Assembly (NCBI GenBank): GCA_902464115.1
Contig: CABQIF010000005.1
Location: 1-32,818 of the forward strand
Length of the DNA: 32,818 nucleotides
DNA from: an uncultured Ruminococcus sp.
GTDB taxonomy: Bacteria; Bacillota; Clostridia; Oscillospirales; Ruminococcaceae
Direction: 5' to 3'
Position 1 is the stretch's first letter. Every line of letters begins with the position of its first letter. The notes under the pieces are model-generated. The model was not told where the DNA came from. It worked only from the letters and a program-made list of their open reading frames with translations, and did no database searches. A program made the position numbers and the translations under genes. Shown here piece after piece: positions 23,422 to 30,466 of the stretch.

Positions 23422-24684
23422 ATGCAAAAACTGGTGATTACAGGCGGCATTCCGCTGGAGGGGACAGTGATGCTGCAAGGGGCAAAAAATAGTGTGTTGC
23501 CCATTCTTGCAGCTTCACTGCTCTGCCGTGGAGAAACCGTGCTGGAAAATTGTCCCCGTCTGACGGATGTTTTTTCTGCGTGCCGGATTCTGACGGCATT
23601 GGGCTGTCGCTGTTCCATGAAAGGGCATGTTGCCTGCATTCAGGCGGACGGCGTGGACTGCGTGGAGATTTCCGAATCCTTGATGCAGGAAATGCGGTCG
23701 TCTATTATTTTTCTGGGGGCACTGCTGGGGCGATATGGAAGTTGTACGCTGTCTTATCCGGGTGGCTGCGAACTTGGCCCACGCCCCATTGATATGCATT
23801 TGCAGGCACTGCGAAGCATGGGGGCAGAAATCGTTCAAAACGGCGGAAGATTGCTCTGTCGGGCGGCAAAAGGACTGCATGGCGAGAAGATTCCGTTCAA
23901 GTATCCGTCTGTGGGTGCAACGGAAAACATCATGCTGGCAGCAGTGCTGGCAAAGGGGACGACGGTCATCTATAATGCAGCCAGAGAGCCGGAAATTTGT
24001 GATTTGGCATCTTTTCTGCGGCAGTGCGGAGCAAAGATTTATGGCGATGGCGGCGACACCATTACAATTGAAGGTGTTTCTGCGTTACATGGAACGGTTT
24101 ACCGGATTATGCCAGACCGCATTGTCGGCATGACGTATTTGACCGCTGCCGCGATGACGGGTGGCACGCTGCAAATGAAACAGACAGAGCCATCCCAGAT
24201 GGAAAACCTGTTGCCCGTGTTGGAGCAGGCAGGCTGTCGGCTGGATGTTGCCCAGAAAACGATTTATTTGCATGCACCAGCACAGCTGCGAGCATTGCCG
24301 CCGATTCGTACCATGCCGCATCCAGGGTTTCCAACCGATGCACAGGCAATCGTCATGGCAATGCTGACGGGAGCGGATGGTGTTAGCGTCTTTGAAGAAA
24401 CCGTCTTTGAAAATCGCTATCGTCATGTGGATGCCCTGTTGAAGATGGGAGCAGAGATTTATGTTTCCGGGCAGACCGCTGTGGTGAAAGGTGTTCGGCA
24501 GCTTTCCGGTGCACCTGTTCGGGCAACCGATTTGCGAGGCGGTGCAGCGATGGTTCTGGCAGGGCTTGCCGCACAGGGCGTGACAGAAGTCACACAGATT
24601 TTTCATATTGATCGTGGATATGAGGCGATCGAAACGGTGCTTTCCGGAATCGGAGCATCCATTCAAAGGGAGATATTGGAATAA
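23422..24684 (+). CDS. murA: UDP-GlcNAc 1-carboxyvinyltransferase
   Basis: 420 residues, normal MurA length, from ATG 23422 (GAGGTGG upstream). The longest frame starts at 23392 without an RBS. Key residues: K22-N23 in GAKNSVLP, the catalytic and fosfomycin-target cysteine C116 in GGCELGPRPIDMH, and the DLRGGAAMVLAGL block. It transfers enolpyruvate from PEP to UDP-GlcNAc, the first committed step of wall synthesis. Having Cys rather than Asp at this position predicts fosfomycin sensitivity of the enzyme. Confidence 0.96.
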   Translation: MQKLVITGGIPLEGTVMLQGAKNSVLPILAASLLCRGETVLENCPRLTDVFSACRILTALGCRCSMKGHVACIQADGVDCVEISESLMQEMRSSIIFLGALLGRYGSCTLSYPGGCELGPRPIDMHLQALRSMGAEIVQNGGRLLCRAAKGLHGEKIPFKYPSVGATENIMLAAVLAKGTTVIYNAAREPEICDLASFLRQCGAKIYGDGGDTITIEGVSALHGTVYRIMPDRIVGMTYLTAAAMTGGTLQMKQTEPSQMENLLPVLEQAGCRLDVAQKTIYLHAPAQLRALPPIRTMPHPGFPTDAQAIVMAMLTGADGVSVFEETVFENRYRHVDALLKMGAEIYVSGQTAVVKGVRQLSGAPVRATDLRGGAAMVLAGLAAQGVTEVTQIFHIDRGYEAIETVLSGIGASIQREILE

Positions 24685-24744
24685 GCCGGACTTGGCAAAA
24701 AAGACCGGAAAAATAGAAGCAGTGAAAGGCAGGGTGGCAAGCAT

Positions 24745-25692
24745 ATGCCAATGCAGGATGTGAAAAAGACAGATATGAAGTCGGAAACCAATGTAAAGCG
24801 GGTTCGGAGAAGAAACCGCTGGCTGCCGCTTTATATTGCAGTGGTGTTGGTTTTGACAGCCGGTGTCGGCGTGGCGTTGTCTACGACCGTATTTTTTAAT
24901 GTGGAAGACATTGTGGTAACGGGCGAAGCACAACAGTATACTGTAACAGATATTGTAAAAGCAGCGGATGTCTGTTCCGGCGATAATCTGATTAAATTGA
25001 ATACAGATGAAGTCGCAAAGCGTGTTTATGACAACTTGGTTTACATTGAAACTGTGGATGTTCAGAAAAAATTTCCGGATGAATTGGTGATTAACGTGCA
25101 GCAATGCCGGGAATCTTATAATATTGTTTATGATAACGGAATTTTATTGGCAAGTGCGACTGGAAAGATTACTTCCAACAGCATGGAAGCTGCGGAGGGG
25201 CTGCCAGTCTTTTATGGATATTTGCCGTCAATTCTTTCTCCCGGAGAAAAGCTGAAATCACAGGACGAACAAAAGGATAAGATTTTCTATCTGTTTGCAA
25301 AAATCATGTCCAGAGAACTGAGCAGCCCCATCACTTCTGTGGACATGACAGACAAATACAATATGCGTGTTTGTTTCGATGACCGCATTATTTTTGATTT
25401 GGGCAACTGGAATGAACTGGAATATAAAATCACACTGGCGGAAAATGTCATTGACCGCCTTGGGATTGACAAATCCGGCTATCTGACGATGGTCGGCAAT
25501 AATCAGTGTTCGTTCCGAGATAGCAGCGTGGTTGGAGAACTCGACCCGATTAAACCAGTGGAAACACAGGCAACCACTACCACGACCGAAACCGGAACAA
25601 CCAATGCAAATGGTGCAAATAGCGGTTCTACCGAAACAACTACCACCGTTGTGACAACAACCGTTCCGGAAGAAGAACAGCAGTACCAGTAA
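24745..25692 (+). CDS. ftsQ: Cell division protein FtsQ/DivIB
   Basis: 315 residues. A basic cytoplasmic start (KRVRRRNR), one membrane segment (about 28-48), then a POTRA domain (about 50-120; FFNVEDIVVTG ... FPDELVINVQQ) and the beta domain that binds FtsL/DivIC. The C-terminal ~45 residues are a threonine-rich, low-complexity tail ending EEEQQYQ, like the Thr-rich linkers of ruminococcal exported proteins. RBS AGGGTGG; a second ATG at 24751 is possible. Confidence 0.9.
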   Translation: MPMQDVKKTDMKSETNVKRVRRRNRWLPLYIAVVLVLTAGVGVALSTTVFFNVEDIVVTGEAQQYTVTDIVKAADVCSGDNLIKLNTDEVAKRVYDNLVYIETVDVQKKFPDELVINVQQCRESYNIVYDNGILLASATGKITSNSMEAAEGLPVFYGYLPSILSPGEKLKSQDEQKDKIFYLFAKIMSRELSSPITSVDMTDKYNMRVCFDDRIIFDLGNWNELEYKITLAENVIDRLGIDKSGYLTMVGNNQCSFRDSSVVGELDPIKPVETQATTTTTETGTTNANGANSGSTETTTTVVTTTVPEEEQQYQ

Positions 25693-25754
25693 ACGGGAAA
25701 CAGGGTGAATCTCGGCGAACTTTCACGGGAAATGAAAATTTTTTTCAAAACCAC

Positions 25755-25786
25755 TTGCAATATGTGCAGAAATATGGTAGTATAAT
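25755..25786 (+). promoter_or_regulatory. Possible ftsZ promoter
   Basis: TTGCAA (25755-25760) with TATAAT at 25781-25786 gives a 20-nt spacer, too long for an ideal promoter. TAGTAT at 25778-25783 gives 17 nt. An internal promoter for ftsZ is common in dcw clusters, and ftsZ sits 184 nt after ftsQ. Moderate support only. Confidence 0.45.
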
Positions 25787-25876
25787 AGGTGTATTTACTG
25801 ACAATGAAACAGAATGTGCGGTGTCCGTAGATTGCTGGGTGTCATAGAGCAAGAGTTTTTAGGAGGAAGAGGAAAA

Positions 25877-27019
25877 ATGACGGATTTCATTTATGAAGAC
25901 GCATTCGAGCCGGATGTAAATATTAAGGTGATCGGTGTCGGCGGCGGCGGCGGAAATGCCCTGAACTGTATGGTTGCGTCAGGCGTACAGGATATTGAAT
26001 ATATCGCCATCAATACCGATGCAAAGGCGTTGAATAATTCCAAGGCAACGACCCGCATTCAGATTGGTGCAAAGCTGACAAAGGGCAGAGGTGCTGGAAA
26101 TAAGCCGGGAATCGGTCAGCAGAGTGCGGAAGAAAACAAGGAAGAAATCGAAGCAGCCCTCAAGGGTGCAGATATGGTGTTCATCACTGCCGGCATGGGC
26201 GGCGGTACGGGTACGGGTGCTGCTCCAGTTGTTGCAAAGATCGCACAGGAAGCAGGCATTTTGACCGTTGCTGTTGTAACAAAGCCGTTTGCATTTGAAC
26301 GGGAACAGAAGATGGCACAGGCAGAAAAAGGCATCATGGAATTGAAAAAATATGTCGATTCCCTGATCGTCATTCCGAATGAAAAACTGCTCGAAGGCAT
26401 GGATAAGCCGCTGACGATGCGGGAATCGTTCGCACTGGCAGATGATATTCTGAAAACCGGTGTTAAGAGTATTTCCGACTTGATCGTAGAAGAAGGCTAC
26501 ATCAATCTGGATTTCGCAGACGTTTCCACCATCATGAAGGGTGCTGGATATGCACACCTTGCAATCGGTCACGGTTCTGGCAAGGACAAGGCAAAGGAAG
26601 CTGCAAACGCAGTGATTGCAAGCCCACTGCTGGAAACTTCGATTGCTGGTGCAAAGCGTTTGTTGATCAACATCACCATGAGCGAAGATATTCTCTCTTC
26701 CGATGTGGACAACGCAACCAAGATGATTACCGACAAGGCTGCCGACAATGTAGAATTCATTTTCGGTACAGCATTCAAGGAAGATATGCAGGATGAAATG
26801 ACCATCACGGTCATTGCAGCTGGTTTCGATGAGGAAACAGACGATTCCGAAGAAGCAGAAGAACCTGCTGCAGAAGAAGCAGCTGCTCCGGAAGAACCAG
26901 AAGCACAGCCGCAACCGCAGCCACAGCCACAGCAGACACAGGCTGCTGCAAACGGCGGCAAAAAGCCGGCTGACCCGGATGATCTGATGGCAATTTTTGA
27001 GATCCTCGACCGGAAATAA
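25877..27019 (+). CDS. ftsZ: Cell division protein FtsZ
   Basis: 380 residues, tubulin-like GTPase forming the Z-ring. The GTP site GMGGGTGTGAAPVVA is intact, with KVIGVGGGGGNALN at the N-terminus and the T7 loop NLDFADVSTIM. A ~60-residue acidic linker rich in E, A, P and Q leads to the C-terminal binding peptide DDLMAIFEILDRK. ATG 25877 has AGGAGG 10 nt upstream; the frame extending to 25814 is not preferred. ftsA, often just upstream, is absent. Confidence 0.98.
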   Translation: MTDFIYEDAFEPDVNIKVIGVGGGGGNALNCMVASGVQDIEYIAINTDAKALNNSKATTRIQIGAKLTKGRGAGNKPGIGQQSAEENKEEIEAALKGADMVFITAGMGGGTGTGAAPVVAKIAQEAGILTVAVVTKPFAFEREQKMAQAEKGIMELKKYVDSLIVIPNEKLLEGMDKPLTMRESFALADDILKTGVKSISDLIVEEGYINLDFADVSTIMKGAGYAHLAIGHGSGKDKAKEAANAVIASPLLETSIAGAKRLLINITMSEDILSSDVDNATKMITDKAADNVEFIFGTAFKEDMQDEMTITVIAAGFDEETDDSEEAEEPAAEEAAAPEEPEAQPQPQPQPQQTQAAANGGKKPADPDDLMAIFEILDRK

Positions 27020-27036
27020 TTGGGATATTGAATGAT

Positions 27037-27070
27037 AAAAAGCCGGATGTGAAACTGCATCCGGCTTTTT
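27037..27070 (+). terminator. ftsZ terminator
   Basis: Perfect stem AAAAAGCCGGATG / CATCCGGCTTTTT with an 8-nt loop. It closes the dcw cluster. Confidence 0.95.
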
Positions 27071-27153
27071 GTGAATATCACTGAATTTGATTCTGGAAAA
27101 TTGGAAGAAATGACAGTTTTAAAGCCAGCAGGTTTATTTTTTCAGAAAACATA

Positions 27154-27182
27154 TTGACAAGATGCCTGTTTTTCGGTATAAT
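27154..27182 (+). promoter_or_regulatory. Perfect consensus promoter before the zinc-ribbon gene
   Basis: TTGACA (27154-27159), 17 nt, TATAAT (27177-27182). The start of transcription near 27189 implies a leader of about 210 nt before the ATG at 27398. Confidence 0.92.
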
Positions 27183-27188
27183 AAAACA

Positions 27189-27397
27189 GTAGCGTGCCTG
27201 TGAAACGGGCGTTTTATGCTGCCTGAGAAAAACGGGTCGATCGCTTAATGAAAAAGCGTTGTTTTACAAAGATGTCGGTGGAAATCCGTTCTCGATCCAA
27301 AAACTCTTTATTGCAAATGCCGGCTGTTTTTTGAGATCGGAAAACAGAAACGGCGGAATAATGCGGTTTGTGTTATTCAGAAAGGAAAGGTCACATT
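27189..27397 (+). other. Long structured 5' leader (candidate regulatory RNA)
   Basis: About 210 nt without a gene. Inverted repeats: GCCTGT-GAA-ACGGGC (27196-27210); GAGAA plus CGG (27225-27235) with CCGTTCTC (27286-27293), closing a ~50-nt domain that contains CGCTT/AAGCG (27242-27246 with 27254-27258); and GCCG plus CTGTTTT (27319-27330) with AAAACAG plus CGGC (27341-27354). ATAAAAC/GTTTTAT (27181-27187 with 27211-27217) overlaps the -10 box and could act in DNA. I recognise no known riboswitch class. Confidence 0.5.
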
Positions 27398-27682
27398 ATG
27401 TACGAAGATAAGACTTTAGTATGCAAGGATTGCGGAGCGGAGTTCGTATTCACTGCAGGAGAACAGGAATTTTATGCAGAAAAAGGCTTTGTAAATGAGC
27501 CGAAGCGTTGCAAGAGCTGCCGTGATGCAAAGAAGAATGCATCTGGAAATAAGCCGGAACGGGAAATGTTCACCGCTACTTGTGCAGCTTGCGGCAAGGA
27601 AGCAAGAGTACCGTTTCAGCCGAGAGAAGACCGTGCGGTATATTGCAGCGAATGCTTTGCAAAGATGAAGGAAGCTGAATAA
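27398..27682 (+). CDS. Small protein with two zinc ribbons
   Basis: 94 residues from ATG 27398 (AAAGGAAAGG upstream); the longer frame from 27368 lacks an RBS. Two four-cysteine modules: C9/C12 with C38/C41 (VCKDCGAEF ... RCKSCRDAKK, the zinc-ribbon type of many Clostridia) and C62/C65 with C83/C86 (CAACGKEARVPF ... YCSECF). Such proteins are presumed to bind zinc and nucleic acid or protein partners; function is unknown. A perfect-consensus promoter suggests high expression. Confidence 0.85.
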   Translation: MYEDKTLVCKDCGAEFVFTAGEQEFYAEKGFVNEPKRCKSCRDAKKNASGNKPEREMFTATCAACGKEARVPFQPREDRAVYCSECFAKMKEAE

Positions 27683-27702
27683 GCACATTTCAAACATACG
27701 GG

Positions 27703-27740
27703 GCAATGGCATAGCGAATCCGCTGTGCCTTGCTTTGTCT
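27703..27740 (+). terminator. Probable terminator after the zinc-ribbon gene
   Basis: Stem GGCATAGCG-AATC-CGCTGTGCC (one G-U pair), extended by GCAA/TTGC across a one-base bulge, followed by the T-rich TTTGTCTTGT. The T tract is broken, so termination may be partial. Confidence 0.6.
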
Positions 27741-27801
27741 TGTATAAAAGAATCCGTTTCGGATAAGCTAATCATATGCTGATAAGCAGGAGGAATCAAA
27801 A

Positions 27802-28032
27802 ATGGCTGTAACAATTACAAAAGATACCATTATTGGCGACATTCTGGACATCGCACCGGAAACTGCACCGTTGTTTATGGCAATTGGAATGCATTGTCTT
27901 GGCTGTCCGGCTTCCAGAGGCGAAACCGTAGAAGAAGCCTGCATGGTACACGGCATTGAAGTGGAAGAACTGTTGGAAGAACTGAACAAGCAGATTGCAT
28001 CCAGCACAGCCGCTACCACGACAGAAGCGTAA
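27802..28032 (+). CDS. DUF1858 domain protein (hybrid-cluster-protein-associated redox disulfide type)
   Basis: 76 residues, nearly all one DUF1858 domain. The motif GMHCLGCPASRGETVEEAC places C32 and C35 as a CxxC pair, with C47 further on; the family is thought to carry a redox-active disulfide or bind a metal/cluster and is often found beside or fused to hybrid-cluster proteins in anaerobes. No such partner is in this window. RBS AGGAGG. It has its own strong terminator. Confidence 0.87.
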   Translation: MAVTITKDTIIGDILDIAPETAPLFMAIGMHCLGCPASRGETVEEACMVHGIEVEELLEELNKQIASSTAATTTEA

Positions 28033-28054
28033 ACGAGATAGCAAAACACACAGG

Positions 28055-28088
28055 CGGTCGTCCAAGGTTTGTTGGACGACCGTTTTTT
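28055..28088 (+). terminator. Terminator after the DUF1858 gene
   Basis: Perfect 11-bp stem CGGTCGTCCAA / TTGGACGACCG with a 6-nt loop and TTTTTT. Confidence 0.95.
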
Positions 28089-28123
28089 ATACCACTCGAA
28101 CAAAGAACTAGGAGGGAACAGCG

Positions 28124-28798
28124 ATGTTGAATCAACGATTGCAGGCTTGTGCTGCATGGATCACAGACGGAAAAACGGTCTGTGATGTTGGAACAGACCA
28201 CGCCTATTTGGCAGCAGAACTGCTCCGGAAAGAACGCTGCCAACATGTCATTGCGTCTGATATTGGAGAAGGGCCGTTACAGGCTGCCAGACGCACCTTA
28301 GAACAAGCAGGGCTGCTGCAACGGGCAACCTTGCTGCTTTCGGATGGGCTGGAACAAGTCGATGGGACAGATGTCAGCCATGTTGTAATCGCCGGAATGG
28401 GCGGTGAAACCATTATTCATATCTTGCAGCCCTGCGACTGGGTGAAACAGGCAGTACAGCTGATTTTACAGCCAATGACAAAAGTTCCGGTTTTGCGGCA
28501 GTGGCTGGCAGAAAATGGCTATGCAATTCTACAAGAGCAAGTTGTAAAAGACGGAAAGTTTTTTTATAACCTTTTACGGGTGCAGTATGATGGCGTTGTT
28601 CGTACATTGACCCCATTGGAGCGAGAAATCGGCGTACAGGATTGGAGCAATGCCGTGGTGCAGGCATACGGCAGAAGAAAACGAGAACGCCTGCAAACGA
28701 TTGCAGAGCAGATTCAGAACAGCAATCCGGCAATGGCAGCAGATGATTTGCAGATTGTTGCAGAACTTGACCGCAGATTGCAGCCGGAATCTGTCTGA
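28124..28798 (+). CDS. trmK: tRNA (adenine22-N1)-methyltransferase
   Basis: 224 residues, class I SAM-dependent methyltransferase of the TrmK family. Motif I is VCDVGTDHAYLAAELL; the catalytic region has HVVIAGMGGETI and LILQPMTKVPVLRQWL, then a C-terminal helical part. TrmK methylates A22 of tRNA. The order trmK followed by a Nif3-family gene is conserved in Firmicutes, which supports the call. RBS AGGAGGG. Confidence 0.93.
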   Translation: MLNQRLQACAAWITDGKTVCDVGTDHAYLAAELLRKERCQHVIASDIGEGPLQAARRTLEQAGLLQRATLLLSDGLEQVDGTDVSHVVIAGMGGETIIHILQPCDWVKQAVQLILQPMTKVPVLRQWLAENGYAILQEQVVKDGKFFYNLLRVQYDGVVRTLTPLEREIGVQDWSNAVVQAYGRRKRERLQTIAEQIQNSNPAMAADDLQIVAELDRRLQPESV

Positions 28799-28829
28799 AT
28801 CAAATTAAATCGTAGAAAGGATGATTTTC

Positions 28830-29627
28830 ATGCGAACCGTACAGGATGTTTATACCATCATCAATACATTTTCGCCCTTTTCCACGCAGGAAAAGTGGGA
28901 TAATTCAGGCTTGCTGGTCGGAACAGGCAGCATGCCCGTGCATAAAATCTATGTAACATTGGATATCTCCAACGAAACCATTGCAGCTGCTCAGGAACTG
29001 GGTGCAGATTTGATGGTTGCCCATCATCCAATTATTTTTTCCCCGTTGAAACAATTATCTCCAGATTCTCCGGTTTGGAAATTAGCAGCAGCCAACATGG
29101 CAGCCATTTGTGTGCATACACCGTTAGACCGTGCAAGGGGTGGTATCAATGACCGCTTGCATCAGCTGTTGCAAGAACCGTTGCAGCTTAGCGGTGCAAT
29201 GCAGACACCAGAAGCGGATTGCAATGGAATCGGGTTCGGCTGGGCAGACCAAAGCAATACCGACTGGAACGCCAAGGATTTGGCAGAAGCACTGCGGCGT
29301 GTACTGGGCTGTACCGTTGTCCGCTATACGCCAATTGACCGCCCGATTCGGAAAATTTATGTGGGCTGTGGCTCGTGTGCATCCATGCTGGAGGATGCCG
29401 CTGCATGGGGCTGTGATGCAATGATTACGGGCGATGTCAAGCATGACCGCTGGTATGCTGCGAAGAATCTGGGAATTGCACTGTTTGACTGTGGGCATTA
29501 TCATACAGAACAGATTGCTGCTCAGATTCTGACCGAACAGATTCAAGCAGCGTTGCCGGATTTGCCGTGTATCTGTGACCCACACGGTGACCCGGTTTGT
29601 TATGCAATGGGAGGCGAGCAGGAATGA
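28830..29627 (+). CDS. Nif3-like dinuclear metal centre protein
   Basis: 265 residues from ATG 28830 (GAAAGGA upstream; ATG 28821 abuts the RBS). Metal ligands of the family are visible: VAHHPIIF (H65, H66), TPLDRARGGIND, and near the C-terminus DCGHYHTE. The protein forms a hexameric toroid with a two-metal site; its biochemical role is unsettled. It is the short form (E. coli YbgI-like, ~250 residues), lacking the PII-like insert that makes B. subtilis YqfO ~370 residues. Its stop overlaps the rlmA start (ATGA). Confidence 0.92.
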   Translation: MRTVQDVYTIINTFSPFSTQEKWDNSGLLVGTGSMPVHKIYVTLDISNETIAAAQELGADLMVAHHPIIFSPLKQLSPDSPVWKLAAANMAAICVHTPLDRARGGINDRLHQLLQEPLQLSGAMQTPEADCNGIGFGWADQSNTDWNAKDLAEALRRVLGCTVVRYTPIDRPIRKIYVGCGSCASMLEDAAAWGCDAMITGDVKHDRWYAAKNLGIALFDCGHYHTEQIAAQILTEQIQAALPDLPCICDPHGDPVCYAMGGEQE

Positions 29628-30448
29628 GTGTTTGGCGTTGTCCGATTTGTGCCGCTTCGATGCAGCATGAAGAACATGGTTTGCATTGTCTGAATGGGCA
29701 TTGTTTTGATTTGGCAAAGAGCGGATATGTGAATTTGCTGCCTGTTCAGCAGAAACATACCAAGCAGCCAGGCGATAACTTGCAGATGGTACGGGCAAGA
29801 CGGGATTTTTTACAGGCAGGCTATTATCAGCCGTTTCAACAGGCACTCTGTGAAATGGTGGTGCAGGCAATGCCACAGCAGGGCATTTTATTAGATGCCG
29901 GATGTGGCGATGGCTATTATACGAAAGCGGTTACCGAGGCGTTGCAGGCTACCGGAAAAGCAGTACACGTCTATGGTGTGGATATTTCGAAATATGCAGT
30001 TGATTTGGCAGCAAAACAGGAAAAGGCAGCGACATTTGCAGTGGGCAGTGTCTTTCATTTGCCCGTGTCTGACCACTGTTGTGATGGGATTTTTTCCTTG
30101 TTTGCACCGTATGCTGGAATAGAATTTCAACGAGTCCTGAAAAAGCATGGCACGATGATTTTAGGCATTCCAGGAGCAAAACATTTGATGGGGCTGAAAC
30201 GGGCGATTTATGAAATCCCGTATGAAAATGTCGTGAAACCATATGAGTTAGAGGGCTTTTCTTTTGTTGGAAAGCAGACAGTCACCGGAACGATTTTCCT
30301 GCCGAATGCAACGGCAATTCAGAATTTATTTGCAATGACCCCGTATTATTATAAGACGGGACAAAAAGAACAGGAACGGTTGGCAGCACTGGAAACGCTC
30401 GAAACAGAGATTTCTTTTGAACTGCTGCAATATCAGCGAGAATCTTAA
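29624..30448 (+). CDS. rlmA: RlmA-type 23S rRNA guanine-N1 methyltransferase
   Basis: 274 residues from ATG 29624, overlapping the preceding stop. An N-terminal zinc finger (C6, C9, C22, H26: CPIC ... HCLNGHCFDLAKSGYVNLL) precedes a class I methyltransferase domain with LLDAGCGDGYYT (about 89-100) and DISKYAVDLAAK. This finger plus Rossmann fold is typical of RlmA(I)/RlmA(II), which methylate G745 or G748 of 23S rRNA. In Gram-positives G748 methylation (TlrB-type) is common and affects tylosin response; which base is used here cannot be told. Confidence 0.9.
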   Translation: MSVWRCPICAASMQHEEHGLHCLNGHCFDLAKSGYVNLLPVQQKHTKQPGDNLQMVRARRDFLQAGYYQPFQQALCEMVVQAMPQQGILLDAGCGDGYYTKAVTEALQATGKAVHVYGVDISKYAVDLAAKQEKAATFAVGSVFHLPVSDHCCDGIFSLFAPYAGIEFQRVLKKHGTMILGIPGAKHLMGLKRAIYEIPYENVVKPYELEGFSFVGKQTVTGTIFLPNATAIQNLFAMTPYYYKTGQKEQERLAALETLETEISFELLQYQRES

Positions 30449-30466
30449 ACGGAAAGGAGCATCTTC

